A stretch of DNA of 64,000 nt from Candidatus Sulfopaludibacter sp. SbA3 (GCA_945913285.1 CAMEDD010000001.1:119172-183171); one strand, 5' to 3'. Positions 1-9,428 are shown, counted from the stretch's first letter. Numbers and translations are program-made. Notes: generated by a model from the sequence alone, not told the origin.

Positions 1-546
1 GTTCCGCGCCTCATCGCCGTGACCGCCGAAGCCGGCGCGGACGATCTTGGTCCGGGGCTGAGCACCGCCTTGAACGCGGCGGGCTATACCGCAGCCGTTG
101 ATTCCCACGGTGAGTGGGCGGGCGATGTGCGCCATATGCTCTCGGTCTCCCGCATCGTGGCCCTGTCGATCGTCGCGCTGCTTTCGGCGACCGCGATTGC
201 CGTGATCGCGTTCGCGACGCACGCCGCCCTGCTGGCGCGGCGGGATATCGTGGACGTGCTGCACATTGCGGGCGCAAAGGACCGGTTCATCGCAGGACTT
301 TTCCAGCGCCGGTTCTGGCTGCTCGGCCTGCGCGCCGGCACCGTTGGCGCGCTGCTGGCGCTGGCGAGCGTCGCGGTGCTGATCGCGCTGGGGCGTTCCG
401 GCGCCGAGCGGAACGGCCTCTTGCCGCAATTGTCGCTGGATTTCCACGACCTTGCCGTTCTGGTGATTACACCTGTGCTTGCAGGGCTCGCTGCACGCCT
501 TGCAGCCGGTGTAACGGTTCGGCGGGCGCTGCGGACGGTCATGTAG
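1..546 (+). CDS. ftsX: Cell division protein FtsX, C-terminal part
   Basis: The reading frame is open from the first base, so the true start lies outside the window. The visible 181 residues show one membrane segment, a charged stretch resembling the FtsX permease signature (residues reading ARRDIVDVLHIAGAKDRFIA), then two further membrane segments and a short basic tail. This is the usual FtsX C-terminal half. FtsX pairs with the ATPase FtsE to control peptidoglycan hydrolases at the septum; ftsE would be expected just upstream. The identification rests on topology and the signature region, not on a full-length protein. Confidence 0.8.
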   Translation, partial: VPRLIAVTAEAGADDLGPGLSTALNAAGYTAAVDSHGEWAGDVRHMLSVSRIVALSIVALLSATAIAVIAFATHAALLARRDIVDVLHIAGAKDRFIAGLFQRRFWLLGLRAGTVGALLALASVAVLIALGRSGAERNGLLPQLSLDFHDLAVLVITPVLAGLAARLAAGVTVRRALRTVM

Positions 547-583
547 TGACGCCGCGCTGACAAGAAGCTAGAGCCCGGGAGCG

Positions 584-1327
584 ATGCAGATGCTCCGGTC
601 TTACCTCTTCCTGATCTGGCTGTACGGCTGGATGGCCATCTGCGGGGTGGCCTACCTGCCGACGCTGCTGTTTCCGCGCGTGGTGACGCTGAAAGCCATC
701 GGACTCTATGGCGAGATCATCCGGGTTGGCCTGAAGCTTATCTGCGGCATCCGCACGGAAATCCGCGGCCGCGAGCATATCGTGCCGGGTCCTGCGCTCT
801 ACGCCGGCAAGCACCATTGCATGCTGGACGTGTTCATCCCCTTCATCGTGACCCGCGAGCCCTGCCATATCCTGAAGCAGGAACTGGCCTGGACGCCCTT
901 CCTCGGCTGGTATGCGATGAGCACCGGCATGATCGCCATCGACCGCGCGGGCAACACCAAGACCCTGAAGAAGATGGTCGAAGCGGCCAAAAAGCGAGCC
1001 ACCGAGAAGCGGACAATCATCATCTTTCCGGAAGGCACGCGCCGCGACCCCAACGCCCCGCCGGACTATCAGGCTGCCGGCATTTCAGCGCTGAACAAGG
1101 CATTGAACGTGCCGATCATCCCCGTCGCGACCAATGCAGGCCTCTGCTGGCCAGCCCGCGGGCGCCGGTTCGAGCCTGGGCTGATCATATATGAAGTCCT
1201 CCCCGCCATCCCCGGGGGCCTCGACCGCAAGACCCTGATGGCCCGCCTCGAAGCCGATCTCGAAACCGCCTCGAGGCGGCTGATCGAGGAAGGCCGCGCC
1301 GCGCAGGCCCCCAAGAGTGGCCGGTGA
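584..1327 (+). CDS. plsC: 1-acyl-sn-glycerol-3-phosphate acyltransferase (PlsC family)
   Basis: A 247-residue membrane-associated acyltransferase that would transfer an acyl chain to lysophosphatidate in phospholipid synthesis. There is an N-terminal hydrophobic segment, the catalytic HX4D motif (HHCMLD, about residue 86-91) and the substrate-binding FPEGTRR motif (about residues 148-154). Length is normal for the family. The ATG is preceded by a purine-rich GGGAGCG. The stop overlaps the GTG start of the next gene, so the two are probably cotranscribed. The family is clear; the exact acyl acceptor is not. Confidence 0.88.
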   Translation: MQMLRSYLFLIWLYGWMAICGVAYLPTLLFPRVVTLKAIGLYGEIIRVGLKLICGIRTEIRGREHIVPGPALYAGKHHCMLDVFIPFIVTREPCHILKQELAWTPFLGWYAMSTGMIAIDRAGNTKTLKKMVEAAKKRATEKRTIIIFPEGTRRDPNAPPDYQAAGISALNKALNVPIIPVATNAGLCWPARGRRFEPGLIIYEVLPAIPGGLDRKTLMARLEADLETASRRLIEEGRAAQAPKSGR

Positions 1328-1968
1328 CGGCGCCGTCAAGACGGACGCTGAAGGCGGCCTGCGAGCGCCTCGCCGCGACAGACATGGCCCTCGCCCGCGC
1401 TTATGAGGCCATCGGCGTGCCGGTTTGGCGCGCCCACGCGCCGAGCTATGCCCTGCTTGGCGAGCTTATCTCTCACCAGCAAATCTCGCTTTCGGCAGCC
1501 GCGGCGATCTGGTCTCGCGTCGAGGCGCATCTGGGCGATGTCACGGCCGCGGCGATGCTGGACGCCGATCCGGAAGCGATCCGGCTTTGCGGCATGTCGC
1601 GGCCGAAGGTGGCGCATCTGACCTCGATTGCTCAGGCAATGGTGAGCGGCCAACTGAACCTTGACCGCGTGTGCGCTGCACCGCTGGACGAAGCGCGGGC
1701 CGAACTGCTGGCGGTGCGGGGCATCGGCCCGTGGACGGCTGAGCTGTTCCTGCTGTTCGCCGTGGGGGCGCCAGATGCGTTTCCCACCGGCGATGTCGGG
1801 TTGATGGAGGCGCACAAGCGGCTTGGCGGGTACGAGCCGCGCCTCGACTCCAAGGCATTCACGGCCCTCGGCGAAGACTGGCGGCCGTACCGGGGAGTTG
1901 CCGCGCATCTGCTATGGGGTTGGCTCCATGTTGACCGGGCCCGCGACGCGGCGCCCGGGGCGCGATGA
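1324..1968 (+). CDS. DNA-3-methyladenine glycosylase II (AlkA-type HhH-GPD)
   Basis: A 214-residue base-excision glycosylase that removes alkylated bases. The helix-hairpin-helix segment LLAVRGIGPWTAELFL is followed by the G/P-rich loop PTGDVGL, whose Asp157 is the expected catalytic residue. It lacks the N-terminal domain of E. coli AlkA, as in the short bacterial AlkA2 type. It starts with GTG inside a GTGA overlap with the acyltransferase stop, which suggests translational coupling. Confidence 0.88.
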   Translation: MTAPSRRTLKAACERLAATDMALARAYEAIGVPVWRAHAPSYALLGELISHQQISLSAAAAIWSRVEAHLGDVTAAAMLDADPEAIRLCGMSRPKVAHLTSIAQAMVSGQLNLDRVCAAPLDEARAELLAVRGIGPWTAELFLLFAVGAPDAFPTGDVGLMEAHKRLGGYEPRLDSKAFTALGEDWRPYRGVAAHLLWGWLHVDRARDAAPGAR

Positions 1969-2125
1969 TGCCCACCCCGTAGGCTCTGCCCCCCTTGCGT
2001 TCGCCTTCTCCTGTCATAATCTCATCAAGGGAATCGCCTAAACAGGGGTAGGCTAAGCGAAGGAGCGCGCGTCTTCTGTAGGATCTGCACGATATCCGGG
2101 ACCCTTTTGCGCCGGGGAGGTACAC

Positions 2126-2689
2126 ATGGCTGAAGTCATTACCGTGCCGCCCAATGGCCGCCCTGCCCTCGTTCTGAACGCAGATTTCAGGCCGCTTTCT
2201 TATTATCCCCTCTCGGTCTGGCCCTGGCAGGAAGTGGTGAAAGCCGTCTTCCTCGACCGGGTCGATATCGTCGCCGAGTATGATTACGTCGTGCGCTCAC
2301 CGAGCCGCGAGATGCGCCTGCCGTCGGTCATCGCACTGCGTGATTTCGTGCGTCAGGACCGCCCGCCTGCTTTTACGCGGTTCAACGTGTTCCTGCGCGA
2401 TGGGTTCGAGTGCGCCTATTGCGGCGCGCCGGACAACCTGACCTTTGACCACGTGATCCCCCGCTCCAAGGGCGGGCGCACGACCTGGGAAAACATCGTC
2501 ACGGCCTGCAGCCCCTGCAACCTCGCCAAGGGTGGCCGGCTGCTCAAGGACAGCGACCTGGGCCTCCAACGCCGCCCCTTCCGGCCGAACAACTACCAGT
2601 TGCAGGACATCGGCCGGAAATTCCCGCCAAACTACCTGCACGAGACCTGGATGGACTACCTCTACTGGGATGTCGAACTGGAGGGTTAG
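2126..2689 (+). CDS. HNH endonuclease family protein
   Basis: A 187-residue protein with a complete HNH core. Two CxxC pairs (C96/C99 and C128/C131) would bind structural zinc, and D108-H109 begins the catalytic segment DHVIPRSKGG, followed by the conserved Asn in WENIV. The first 90 residues are a separate conserved domain. This type is a single-copy chromosomal gene in many alphaproteobacteria and is not by itself evidence of a mobile element. A good GGGGAGG ribosome site precedes the ATG. The 157-base gap upstream holds no gene and is the likely promoter region. Substrate unknown. Confidence 0.85.
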   Translation: MAEVITVPPNGRPALVLNADFRPLSYYPLSVWPWQEVVKAVFLDRVDIVAEYDYVVRSPSREMRLPSVIALRDFVRQDRPPAFTRFNVFLRDGFECAYCGAPDNLTFDHVIPRSKGGRTTWENIVTACSPCNLAKGGRLLKDSDLGLQRRPFRPNNYQLQDIGRKFPPNYLHETWMDYLYWDVELEG

Positions 2690-2698
2690 TCCGTCTGG

Positions 2699-4735
2699 CT
2701 AAGGACATCCGCCCCAGTCAAACCGCCAGGCGCGGAAGTGTACCGGGTCGCCGTTCGAATAGTTCAGCGCGTAATAGGACTGGCCTTCGGTCACACAGGC
2801 GCCAAGGCTTTCGGCTTCGGCCCGGAGGCGGGCGGCTGTGTCCATGACCGGTTCATCCGCCTTGCGATCCTCGAAGTTGAGAAGATAGACGATGGGGTAA
2901 ACCGCCCGATCCGTAGGCAGGTCCAGCGGCGTCTGCGGCGGGTGGAGGTTCTGCGTGCCGAGCGTCAGGATATAGGACGGCTCAGCATAGCCGAGCGCCA
3001 GTACACGCGCCGGGGCCGGAACATTGCAGAGTTCGCCCTCCCCCGGGACGCCGCACACATCCTCAAGCGCAAGGCGCGCGGTCTCGGTCGGCTGAATCCA
3101 GACCTGCGACGGCAACATGTAAATGCGGATGTGCCAGCCGAGGGCTATGCTGGACAGAATCGCAATCGCTATCGCGGCCGTCACATGACGGCGGGAAAAC
3201 TCGATCAGTGCAAGTCCGGCAAGGGCGAAGCCCGCCCACCAGAGCCAGAGCGGAAATTCCCTGTACACGGCCCAGGATGCGAGGACGTCCTCTGCCGAGG
3301 CGGTTTTGAAGTCGCCTGCCGTCTCGGCCATGAAACTCGTCGTCACGCCCGGGAAGGACGCCGCGAGCAGCACCGTGGCCCCGAGAGTGAAGAGTATGAA
3401 ACCAACGGTGTTCGAAACCGGTAGCTTCGCGCCGTCCATGATCTTCACTGCTGCAAAGCCGCACAGCAGGCCGAGGGCCGGATAGGCTGGCAGGATGTAG
3501 TGGCTGAGAAGGGTCGGCATCAGTTCGAAGAAGGCATAGGTGAGCAGTGCCCAGGCGAGCAGCAGGCGCAGGCCCTTGGTCTCGGCCGAAGCATCCGGCG
3601 CTGGCGCCGTGCCGGATGACAGGATGCCCACCGCTGCAATGAACAGGAACGGCCAGGCTGGCAACGGCTTCAGTGTACGGAGCGTTTCAGCGATGCTGCC
3701 CGCTTCAAACGGCGGAACTTGTGAAAGTATGTAATTGAGGCCGAGCAACACGGCGAACAGGACAAGGCCCGCGATGCCATACTTGCGGACGGGCGCAGCG
3801 GCCAGCCCGCCGGCGCCTGCAACCTGCTTTAGGGCTGTCACCAGCCCTGCCACGAAGAGGAGCGTCGCCGGAAAGAACCAGGCCGGAATGTGGCTCAGAT
3901 GATAGAACAACCAGCCGCCATGCCCTTCGGAGGCGCCGGTGAACTTGTCCTTGAGGTCCTTGCCGACCGCGCCCTCGATATAGGCCCCGCCGGTCGCCCA
4001 CTGGATCCAAAGGAACCAGGGCAGCACCAGCGCGACGAACAGGGCCGGGCCCGTCCAGCGTGCGAGCGGGCGCCACCAGTCACCGCCCTTTCCCGGTTCA
4101 GAGCCCTCTGCCGCCCGGCTCCAAACCCACGCGCCGAAGCCCGCGAACGCGACCACCATCATGGTGACCGGCCCCTTGATCAGGAACGAGGCGCTGACAG
4201 TCAGCCAGACAAGCAAAGCCATGCGGCCCGGCTTGTCCGTGCCCAGATAAAGCCGCCCGAGCGCGCCGATGCCAAGCGTCGTGAGGAAAACCAGCACACC
4301 GTCGGTCTTCGAGATATGTGCTTCGGAGGTGAGCAACAGGCTTGCCCCGAACAGCGCCGAGCCGAGGAAGGCTGCCCGCCGCCCGACCAGCGGGATACCC
4401 GCCCAGAAACAGGCCAGTGTCGCAAAGGCGGCGCCCAGCCAGCTCGGCACCCGGTAGGTCCAGATCTGCTTGGCTTCCGGCCCGGTGAAGATCGCCGTCG
4501 AAGCCGCCTGCAGCCAGTGGATGCCGGCGGGCTTCTTGTTGCGCAGCTCATCCTGGTACTGGATGAGGATGTAATTGTCCTCCTCGAGCATTTCCTTGGA
4601 GGCCTGCGCAAAGCGGCTCTCATCCCGGTCCAGCGCGGGCAGAAGGAAGACACCCGGCGCCGCAGCGCCAAAGGTCAGCACGAACAGGATCACCCAGGCT
4701 TTCCAGCCGGTCGAAAGTCGGTCGAGAACGGTCAT
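2699..4735 (-). CDS. ArnT/PMT-like family 39 glycosyltransferase
   Basis: A 678-residue integral membrane protein with roughly a dozen hydrophobic segments. The first periplasmic loop contains the acidic pair in LDRDESRFAQAS, the signature of undecaprenyl/dolichyl-phosphate-sugar-dependent transferases such as ArnT. It would move a sugar from a polyprenyl phosphate to an envelope acceptor. The start is placed at the ATG reading MTVLDRL; the frame stays open 49 codons upstream but that part is Arg/Pro-rich and not membrane-like. The divergent neighbour is a polyprenyl-phosphate sugar synthase type GT2, which would supply the donor. Confidence 0.82.
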   Translation of the reverse strand: MTVLDRLSTGWKAWVILFVLTFGAAAPGVFLLPALDRDESRFAQASKEMLEEDNYILIQYQDELRNKKPAGIHWLQAASTAIFTGPEAKQIWTYRVPSWLGAAFATLACFWAGIPLVGRRAAFLGSALFGASLLLTSEAHISKTDGVLVFLTTLGIGALGRLYLGTDKPGRMALLVWLTVSASFLIKGPVTMMVVAFAGFGAWVWSRAAEGSEPGKGGDWWRPLARWTGPALFVALVLPWFLWIQWATGGAYIEGAVGKDLKDKFTGASEGHGGWLFYHLSHIPAWFFPATLLFVAGLVTALKQVAGAGGLAAAPVRKYGIAGLVLFAVLLGLNYILSQVPPFEAGSIAETLRTLKPLPAWPFLFIAAVGILSSGTAPAPDASAETKGLRLLLAWALLTYAFFELMPTLLSHYILPAYPALGLLCGFAAVKIMDGAKLPVSNTVGFILFTLGATVLLAASFPGVTTSFMAETAGDFKTASAEDVLASWAVYREFPLWLWWAGFALAGLALIEFSRRHVTAAIAIAILSSIALGWHIRIYMLPSQVWIQPTETARLALEDVCGVPGEGELCNVPAPARVLALGYAEPSYILTLGTQNLHPPQTPLDLPTDRAVYPIVYLLNFEDRKADEPVMDTAARLRAEAESLGACVTEGQSYYALNYSNGDPVHFRAWRFDWGGCP

Positions 4736-4911
4736 GGCGCGCCATTTAGCGCAGCTTTGCCGGGGCGTCTTGCGGAATTGGCCGAAAGACGGGCGCGGGG
4801 CACATGCGAGGGGGGCCTCGATTTTGCCGGCAAGGCCCGGTATGAGGCGCCGTTTAAGGCCGCGCCGCGTTTTGGCGCCCATTTATCGCACCGGGCCGGG
4901 ATGAGGGCAAA

Positions 4912-5643
4912 TTGACCGAAGCTGCCGAATTCTCCGTCGTCGTGCCCGTCCATAACGAGTCCGGCAATGTCGCAACCCTGGTCGGCGAAATCGCCGCCGC
5001 TCTCGAAGGGCGCGCCTTCGAAATTGTGTTCGTGGACGATGCCTCGACGGATGATACGCGCGCCCGGCTGATGACCCTGAAGGCCAAGTACCCGATGCTG
5101 CGCGTCGTCGGCCACCGCACAAATGCCGGCCAGAGCCGGGCGATCCGCACCGGCATCCTCGCCGCCCGCGCGCCCGTTGTGGGCACGCTTGACGGAGACG
5201 GCCAGAACGACCCCGCCGACCTGCCGGACCTTTACCGCCAGCTGACCCGCGCCGATGCCCCGCACGGGCTCAGAATGGTGATGGGCCGCCGCGCCAGCCG
5301 GCAAGATTCAGGCTGGAAGAAATTCGGCAGCCGGTTTGCCAACAATATCCGCCAGAAGATGCTGCGCGATGACTGTGACGATAGCGGCTGCGGCATCAAG
5401 GTGATGGACCGCGCCGCCTTCATGATGCTCCCCTACTTCGATCACATGCACCGCTACATGCCGGCGATGATGCGCGCTGAAGGACACCGCGTCGAGTTCC
5501 GCGATGTGAACCACCGCCCGCGCGCCACCGGCAGGTCAAACTACACGAACTTCGGCCGCCTGGGCGACGCCCTGTCCGACCTGCGCGGTGTGATGTGGCT
5601 GATCCGCCGGCGGAGGAACCCGGGCGGCTCGGACGAGTTTTAG
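4912..5643 (+). CDS. Family 2 glycosyltransferase, dolichol-phosphate mannosyltransferase-like
   Basis: A 243-residue GT-A enzyme. The N-terminal strand VVVPVHNESGN and the nucleotide-sugar segment VFVDDASTDDT are typical, followed by the metal-binding DGDGQND. There is no C-terminal membrane domain. It probably loads a sugar onto undecaprenyl phosphate for the adjacent ArnT-like transferase. The start is TTG (MTEAAEF); no in-frame ATG lies nearby. Its 3' end overlaps the convergent SCO1 gene by four bases. Confidence 0.85.
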   Translation: MTEAAEFSVVVPVHNESGNVATLVGEIAAALEGRAFEIVFVDDASTDDTRARLMTLKAKYPMLRVVGHRTNAGQSRAIRTGILAARAPVVGTLDGDGQNDPADLPDLYRQLTRADAPHGLRMVMGRRASRQDSGWKKFGSRFANNIRQKMLRDDCDDSGCGIKVMDRAAFMMLPYFDHMHRYMPAMMRAEGHRVEFRDVNHRPRATGRSNYTNFGRLGDALSDLRGVMWLIRRRRNPGGSDEF

Positions 5644-6293
5644 GGCGCGCTTTGCGCTGCTGGGACCTGCTGCAAGCAGTCCGCAATCGTGTCCGGGGTA
5701 TCTTCGTGGGTGAAGAAGGTCTTCAGCTTCCAGTCCTCGTCCATGAGGTAGAGGAGGCTTGTATGGTCCATCGTGTATTCGGCCATGCTGCCGGGCTGTT
5801 CGACGCGCGAATAGTCCGCCTTGAACGCGTCCGCGGCTGCGCGGATTTCCGCTTCGCTCCCCGTGAGGCCCAATAGTCCGGCCGGGAACGCCTTGTTTGC
5901 CACATAGGCCGCAAGCGCCTCCGGCGTGTCGCGCCCCGGGTCGACGCTGATCAACAAGGTCTGCGGCGCCGCGACGCCCTCGGGAAGTTTCCGGTAGGCG
6001 GCGGCAACAGTCGTCAGCGTCATCGGGCAGACATCCGGGCAATAGGTGAAGCCGAAATAGATCAGCGTCGGGCGGCCCTTGAAGTCCGCCTCGGTCACGC
6101 GCGCGCCGGTGCTTGAAATCAGCGAGATCGGCCCTCCGATTTCCGGATAGGCGCGCGACAGGCAGCCCGATTGCGTCCCGCCGGACTGCACACCAGCCGG
6201 AGCGCTCGCCTCCGATTGCCCGGGCGCGCCCGGCGCCGGCGAACAGGAGACCAGAAAGGCGGCAAGCAGGACAGGGAGAGCCGGAAAACGCAT
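5640..6293 (-). CDS. SCO1/SenC/PrrC family copper-binding lipoprotein
   Basis: A 217-residue periplasmic thioredoxin-fold protein that delivers copper to, or reduces, the CuA centre of cytochrome oxidase. The signal peptide ends in a lipobox LVSC, so it is probably membrane-anchored. The metal site is complete: CPDVC near the middle and a conserved His in MDHTSLLYLMD. The start is placed at MRFPALPVLL because it begins the signal peptide; the longer open frame upstream overlaps the regB promoter region. In Rhodobacter senC sits between regB and regA; here it is divergent from regB. Confidence 0.9.
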   Translation of the reverse strand: MRFPALPVLLAAFLVSCSPAPGAPGQSEASAPAGVQSGGTQSGCLSRAYPEIGGPISLISSTGARVTEADFKGRPTLIYFGFTYCPDVCPMTLTTVAAAYRKLPEGVAAPQTLLISVDPGRDTPEALAAYVANKAFPAGLLGLTGSEAEIRAAADAFKADYSRVEQPGSMAEYTMDHTSLLYLMDEDWKLKTFFTHEDTPDTIADCLQQVPAAQSAP

Positions 6294-6354
6294 GCGCTCA
6301 TAAGCCCCGAAACCTCCGCTTGGCGCAAGCGACAGGCTGCCGCATAAGGCCCAC

Positions 6355-7728
6355 ATGGATGAAACGTCGCGCGATTCACGGCTAGGATTCGAAGACGCCA
6401 TCTTCACACTGGCGCCCGAAGGCCTCGGCACGGCACAGACCGCGCTCGGCCGCACGCGCCTTCGCACCTTCATCACGCTGCGCTGGCTTGCCGTTGCGGG
6501 ACAGACCTGCGCCGTGCTGATCGTGTATTTCGGCCTCGGATTCGAGCTGCCACTCGCGCTGTGCCTCGCCATCATCGCCGGCTCCGCCTGGCTCAACGTC
6601 TTCTTGTCCTTCGCCTTTCCCTCACAGCGCCTGACACACAGCTGGGAAGCAGCTCTGCAACTTGGCTTCGACACGGTGCAACTCGCCGGGCTGATCGCGG
6701 CGACCGGCGGCCTTTCGAACCCTTTCCTGCTCCTGCTGCTCGCGCCTGTGACGGTTGCCGCCCTGAGTCTCGCGCCGGTTCGGGCCAGCCTGATCGCCGG
6801 GCTTGCCCTCATTCTCGCGCTTGTCATGCCGCTCGTCGCCCTGCCCCTGCCGTGGGCGGAGGAGACGGGCACTCACTTGCCGGTGCTTTTCCAGTGGGGC
6901 CAGTTTGCGGCGCTCGCCGTCGGCACGGTCTTCTTCACCGTCTCGGCCGTGCGCGTCAGCCAGGACGAGGCCCGCCTCGTGCGCGCGCTCGATGCCGCCA
7001 GCGTCGTCATGGCGCGCGAGCAGAAACTCTCCGCCCTCGGCGCGATGTCGGCCATGACGGCGCATGAGCTCGGCACACCGCTCGCCACCATCCACCTCGT
7101 CGCCAAGGAACTCGTTCAGGGCATGGCGCCGGATGATCCGCATGCCGAGGACCTGCGCCTGATCGCCGAACAGGCCGACCGCTGCCGCTCGATCCTGTCG
7201 GCGATCCGCGAGGCCCGCGAGGCAAATGACATCATCCATGCCCGCACCACGCTGGATGCCGTCGTCGAGGAGGCGGCCGCGCCGATGAAGGGCCTTGGCG
7301 TCGCTGTCATCGTGCGCGCCGTACCCGGCGAAGGCGGATCGGAGAAATCGCCTGTGATCGAACGCAGCCCGGAAATGCTGCACGCCATCAGCGCCTTCAT
7401 CGAGAACGCCGTCAGCTTTGCTGCAACCCGTGTCGAGGCGACCGCCAGCTGGACCAGCGACCAGGTGATCATCACGATCATGGATGACGGCCCCGGCTTT
7501 TCCTCCGAAGTGTTGCCCAAGCTCGGCGAGCCCTACATTTCCGACCGGTCCTCAGCCCGCCTCGGCGGCGGCGACATGGGGCTCGGCTTCTTCATCGCCA
7601 AAACGCTGATCGAGCGCACCGGCGGGCGCGTTGCATCGCGTAACCGCACCCCCCCGGCCACCGGCGCCGTGGTCCAGGCGGTCTGGCCGCTGGCTTCGGT
7701 GCTGCCGCATAACTTGGACGAGCGGTAG
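6355..7728 (+). CDS. regB: Redox sensor histidine kinase RegB/ActS/PrrB
   Basis: A 457-residue membrane kinase. Six hydrophobic segments precede residue 200 and contain the GGLSNPF motif of the RegB quinone-sensing region. The H-box ALGAMSAMTAHELGTPLATI carries the phospho-accepting His237. Cys277 lies exactly 40 residues later (DRCRSIL), the same spacing as His225 and redox-active Cys265 in Rhodobacter capsulatus RegB. The ATPase domain follows (N box FIENA, G1 DDGPGF). It phosphorylates the downstream RegA under reducing conditions; targets usually include respiration and carbon and nitrogen fixation. Confidence 0.94.
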   Translation: MDETSRDSRLGFEDAIFTLAPEGLGTAQTALGRTRLRTFITLRWLAVAGQTCAVLIVYFGLGFELPLALCLAIIAGSAWLNVFLSFAFPSQRLTHSWEAALQLGFDTVQLAGLIAATGGLSNPFLLLLLAPVTVAALSLAPVRASLIAGLALILALVMPLVALPLPWAEETGTHLPVLFQWGQFAALAVGTVFFTVSAVRVSQDEARLVRALDAASVVMAREQKLSALGAMSAMTAHELGTPLATIHLVAKELVQGMAPDDPHAEDLRLIAEQADRCRSILSAIREAREANDIIHARTTLDAVVEEAAAPMKGLGVAVIVRAVPGEGGSEKSPVIERSPEMLHAISAFIENAVSFAATRVEATASWTSDQVIITIMDDGPGFSSEVLPKLGEPYISDRSSARLGGGDMGLGFFIAKTLIERTGGRVASRNRTPPATGAVVQAVWPLASVLPHNLDER

Positions 7729-7781
7729 AAATCACCCTATATGGGTGTCAGACGCCGATTGACCCTTTAGGATACCGCAAT

Positions 7782-8354
7782 ATGGAACGCCCGGCCACCG
7801 TGACTGTCCACCCGAGCCTTGAGACGCTCGAAGACAAGTCCTGCCTTGTGATGGACGATGACGGCCCGTTCGTGCAACGCCTCGCCCGGGCACTGGCGCA
7901 GCGCGGTTTCGTGGTCTCGGCCGTCTCGACCGTCTCCGAAGGCAAGGACATCGCCCGCCTCAACCCGCCCGCCTTTGCGGTGCTGGACCTGCGCCTGGAA
8001 GATGGCAGCGGTCTCGAAGTGGTCGAAGTGCTCCAGAAAGCCCGCCCCGAGGCCCGCGCCGTAATCCTCACCGGTTACGGGGCGATCGCGACCGCGGTGG
8101 CCGCCGTGAAGGCCGGCGCCGTCGACTACCTGTCGAAGCCCGCGGACGTCGAAGATATCATCCGGGCCCTGACCGCCACGCAGGACGAGCGCCCCGCCCC
8201 GCCAGAAAACCCGATGTCGGCCGACCGCGTCCGCTGGGAACACATCCAGCGCGTCTACGAGCTGTGCAACCACAACGTCTCGGAAACCGCCCGGCGCCTC
8301 AATATGCACCGCCGCACGCTGCAGCGTATCCTGGCGAAACGCGCGCCGCGCTGA
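7782..8354 (+). CDS. regA: Response regulator RegA/ActR/PrrA
   Basis: A 190-residue regulator with a receiver domain (acidic pocket MDDDG, phospho-acceptor Asp69 in AVLDLRLEDGSGLEVVE, Lys in YLSKPADVED) and a short C-terminal Fis-type helix-turn-helix ending HNVSETARRLNMHRRTLQRI. That tail is the highly conserved RegA DNA-binding helix. It starts 53 bases after regB with its own ribosome site, so it is probably cotranscribed with the kinase. Confidence 0.95.
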   Translation: MERPATVTVHPSLETLEDKSCLVMDDDGPFVQRLARALAQRGFVVSAVSTVSEGKDIARLNPPAFAVLDLRLEDGSGLEVVEVLQKARPEARAVILTGYGAIATAVAAVKAGAVDYLSKPADVEDIIRALTATQDERPAPPENPMSADRVRWEHIQRVYELCNHNVSETARRLNMHRRTLQRILAKRAPR

Positions 8355-8361
8355 CGCGGGC

Positions 8362-9297
8362 TTAGTCCTGCGTCTTCGGAACATTCCGTCCGAAGTTCAC
8401 CGCGCCGGAATCCTGGCCCGCATCGATGATCGCCTTGCGGATCGTCCGCGCCCGCGTGAATTCGCGCATCAGCATGTCGCCGTCGCCCCAGCGGATGGCG
8501 CGTTGCAGGGCGGCGAGATCTTCCGAGAACCGCCCAAGGCATTCGAGCACAGCTTCGCGGTTGTTCAGGAACACGTCGCGCCACATCACGGGGTCTGACG
8601 CAGCGATCCGCGTAAAGTCGCGGAAACCGCCTGCGGAATACTTGACCACTTCGCCCTGCTCGACCGTTTCCATGTCGAAAGCGGTCGCGACGATGTTGAA
8701 CGCGATAAGGTGGGGCAAGTGGGATGTGATCGCGAGAACCCTGTCATGCCGCGCGGCGTCCATGGTCTCGACCTTGGCGCCAAGCGCAACCCAGAATGCC
8801 GTCAGTTGCGCCAGCGCCTCATCTGCGCCGGGCGCCGTGCCGGAGACAGGCGTCAGGATATGCCAAGCGCCGCAGAACAGCGTCGCAAACCCGGCTTCAG
8901 GGCCGGACTGTTCGGTGCCCGCAATCGGGTGACCCGGGATGACGTGGATGCGCCCATCGGCCGCCAGTTCCAGCGCCCGCGCCGCCTCTCCCTTTACCGA
9001 GCCGACATCCGTCAGGATCGCGCCGGGCTTCATGGCGGGCACAGCGCCAGCCGCCGCCGCGCCCAGCGCGCCGACGGGCACGCAGAGGATCACACAATCT
9101 GCTCCGCCGACTGCCGCCTCAAGGCTTTCTGTGACAACGCCCAGCCCCAGCGCCTCGGCGCGCGCACGCACGTCCGGACTTGCATCATAGAGCACGATCT
9201 CGCGCGCCGCCGCATACTCGCGCGCCGCCCGGGCAATCGATGAGCCGATCAGGCCGACGCCTATGATGGCAATGCGAGAGAAAACGGGATCCGTCAT
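8362..9297 (-). CDS. tyrC: Prephenate/arogenate (cyclohexadienyl) dehydrogenase
   Basis: A 311-residue NAD(P)-dependent enzyme of tyrosine synthesis that oxidatively decarboxylates prephenate or arogenate. The Rossmann motif IIGVGLIGSS is at the N-terminus, and the active-site segment GHPIAGTEQSGPEAG and SHLPHLIAFN helix match the TyrA fold. The start at MTDPVFSR is chosen because the 21 upstream codons are not family-like. Its 3' end is 7 bases from the convergent regA stop. No hisC or chorismate mutase gene is adjacent. Confidence 0.88.
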   Translation of the reverse strand: MTDPVFSRIAIIGVGLIGSSIARAAREYAAAREIVLYDASPDVRARAEALGLGVVTESLEAAVGGADCVILCVPVGALGAAAAGAVPAMKPGAILTDVGSVKGEAARALELAADGRIHVIPGHPIAGTEQSGPEAGFATLFCGAWHILTPVSGTAPGADEALAQLTAFWVALGAKVETMDAARHDRVLAITSHLPHLIAFNIVATAFDMETVEQGEVVKYSAGGFRDFTRIAASDPVMWRDVFLNNREAVLECLGRFSEDLAALQRAIRWGDGDMLMREFTRARTIRKAIIDAGQDSGAVNFGRNVPKTQD

Positions 9298-9428
9298 GGC
9301 TGGCCCTTTTGGCAGGCGGAGAAGCGGTTGCTTCGTGGGCAATGGGCTCTGCCGCGTCAAGGGGCGCGTCCGGGGCGCGGGGGTTTGCCACGTTGGCAGG
9401 GGCGCGAGAAGGTGACCATCAAGCGCTC

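Noticed and set aside
2126..2689. HNH nuclease as a sign of a phage, intein or restriction system
   Set aside because: It is a stand-alone gene of a common chromosomal family with normal composition and no phage, methylase or intein sequence nearby.
3890..4915. Plus-strand frame of 341 codons opposite the ArnT-like gene
   Set aside because: No hydrophobic or catalytic pattern; the membrane transferase on the minus strand explains the region.
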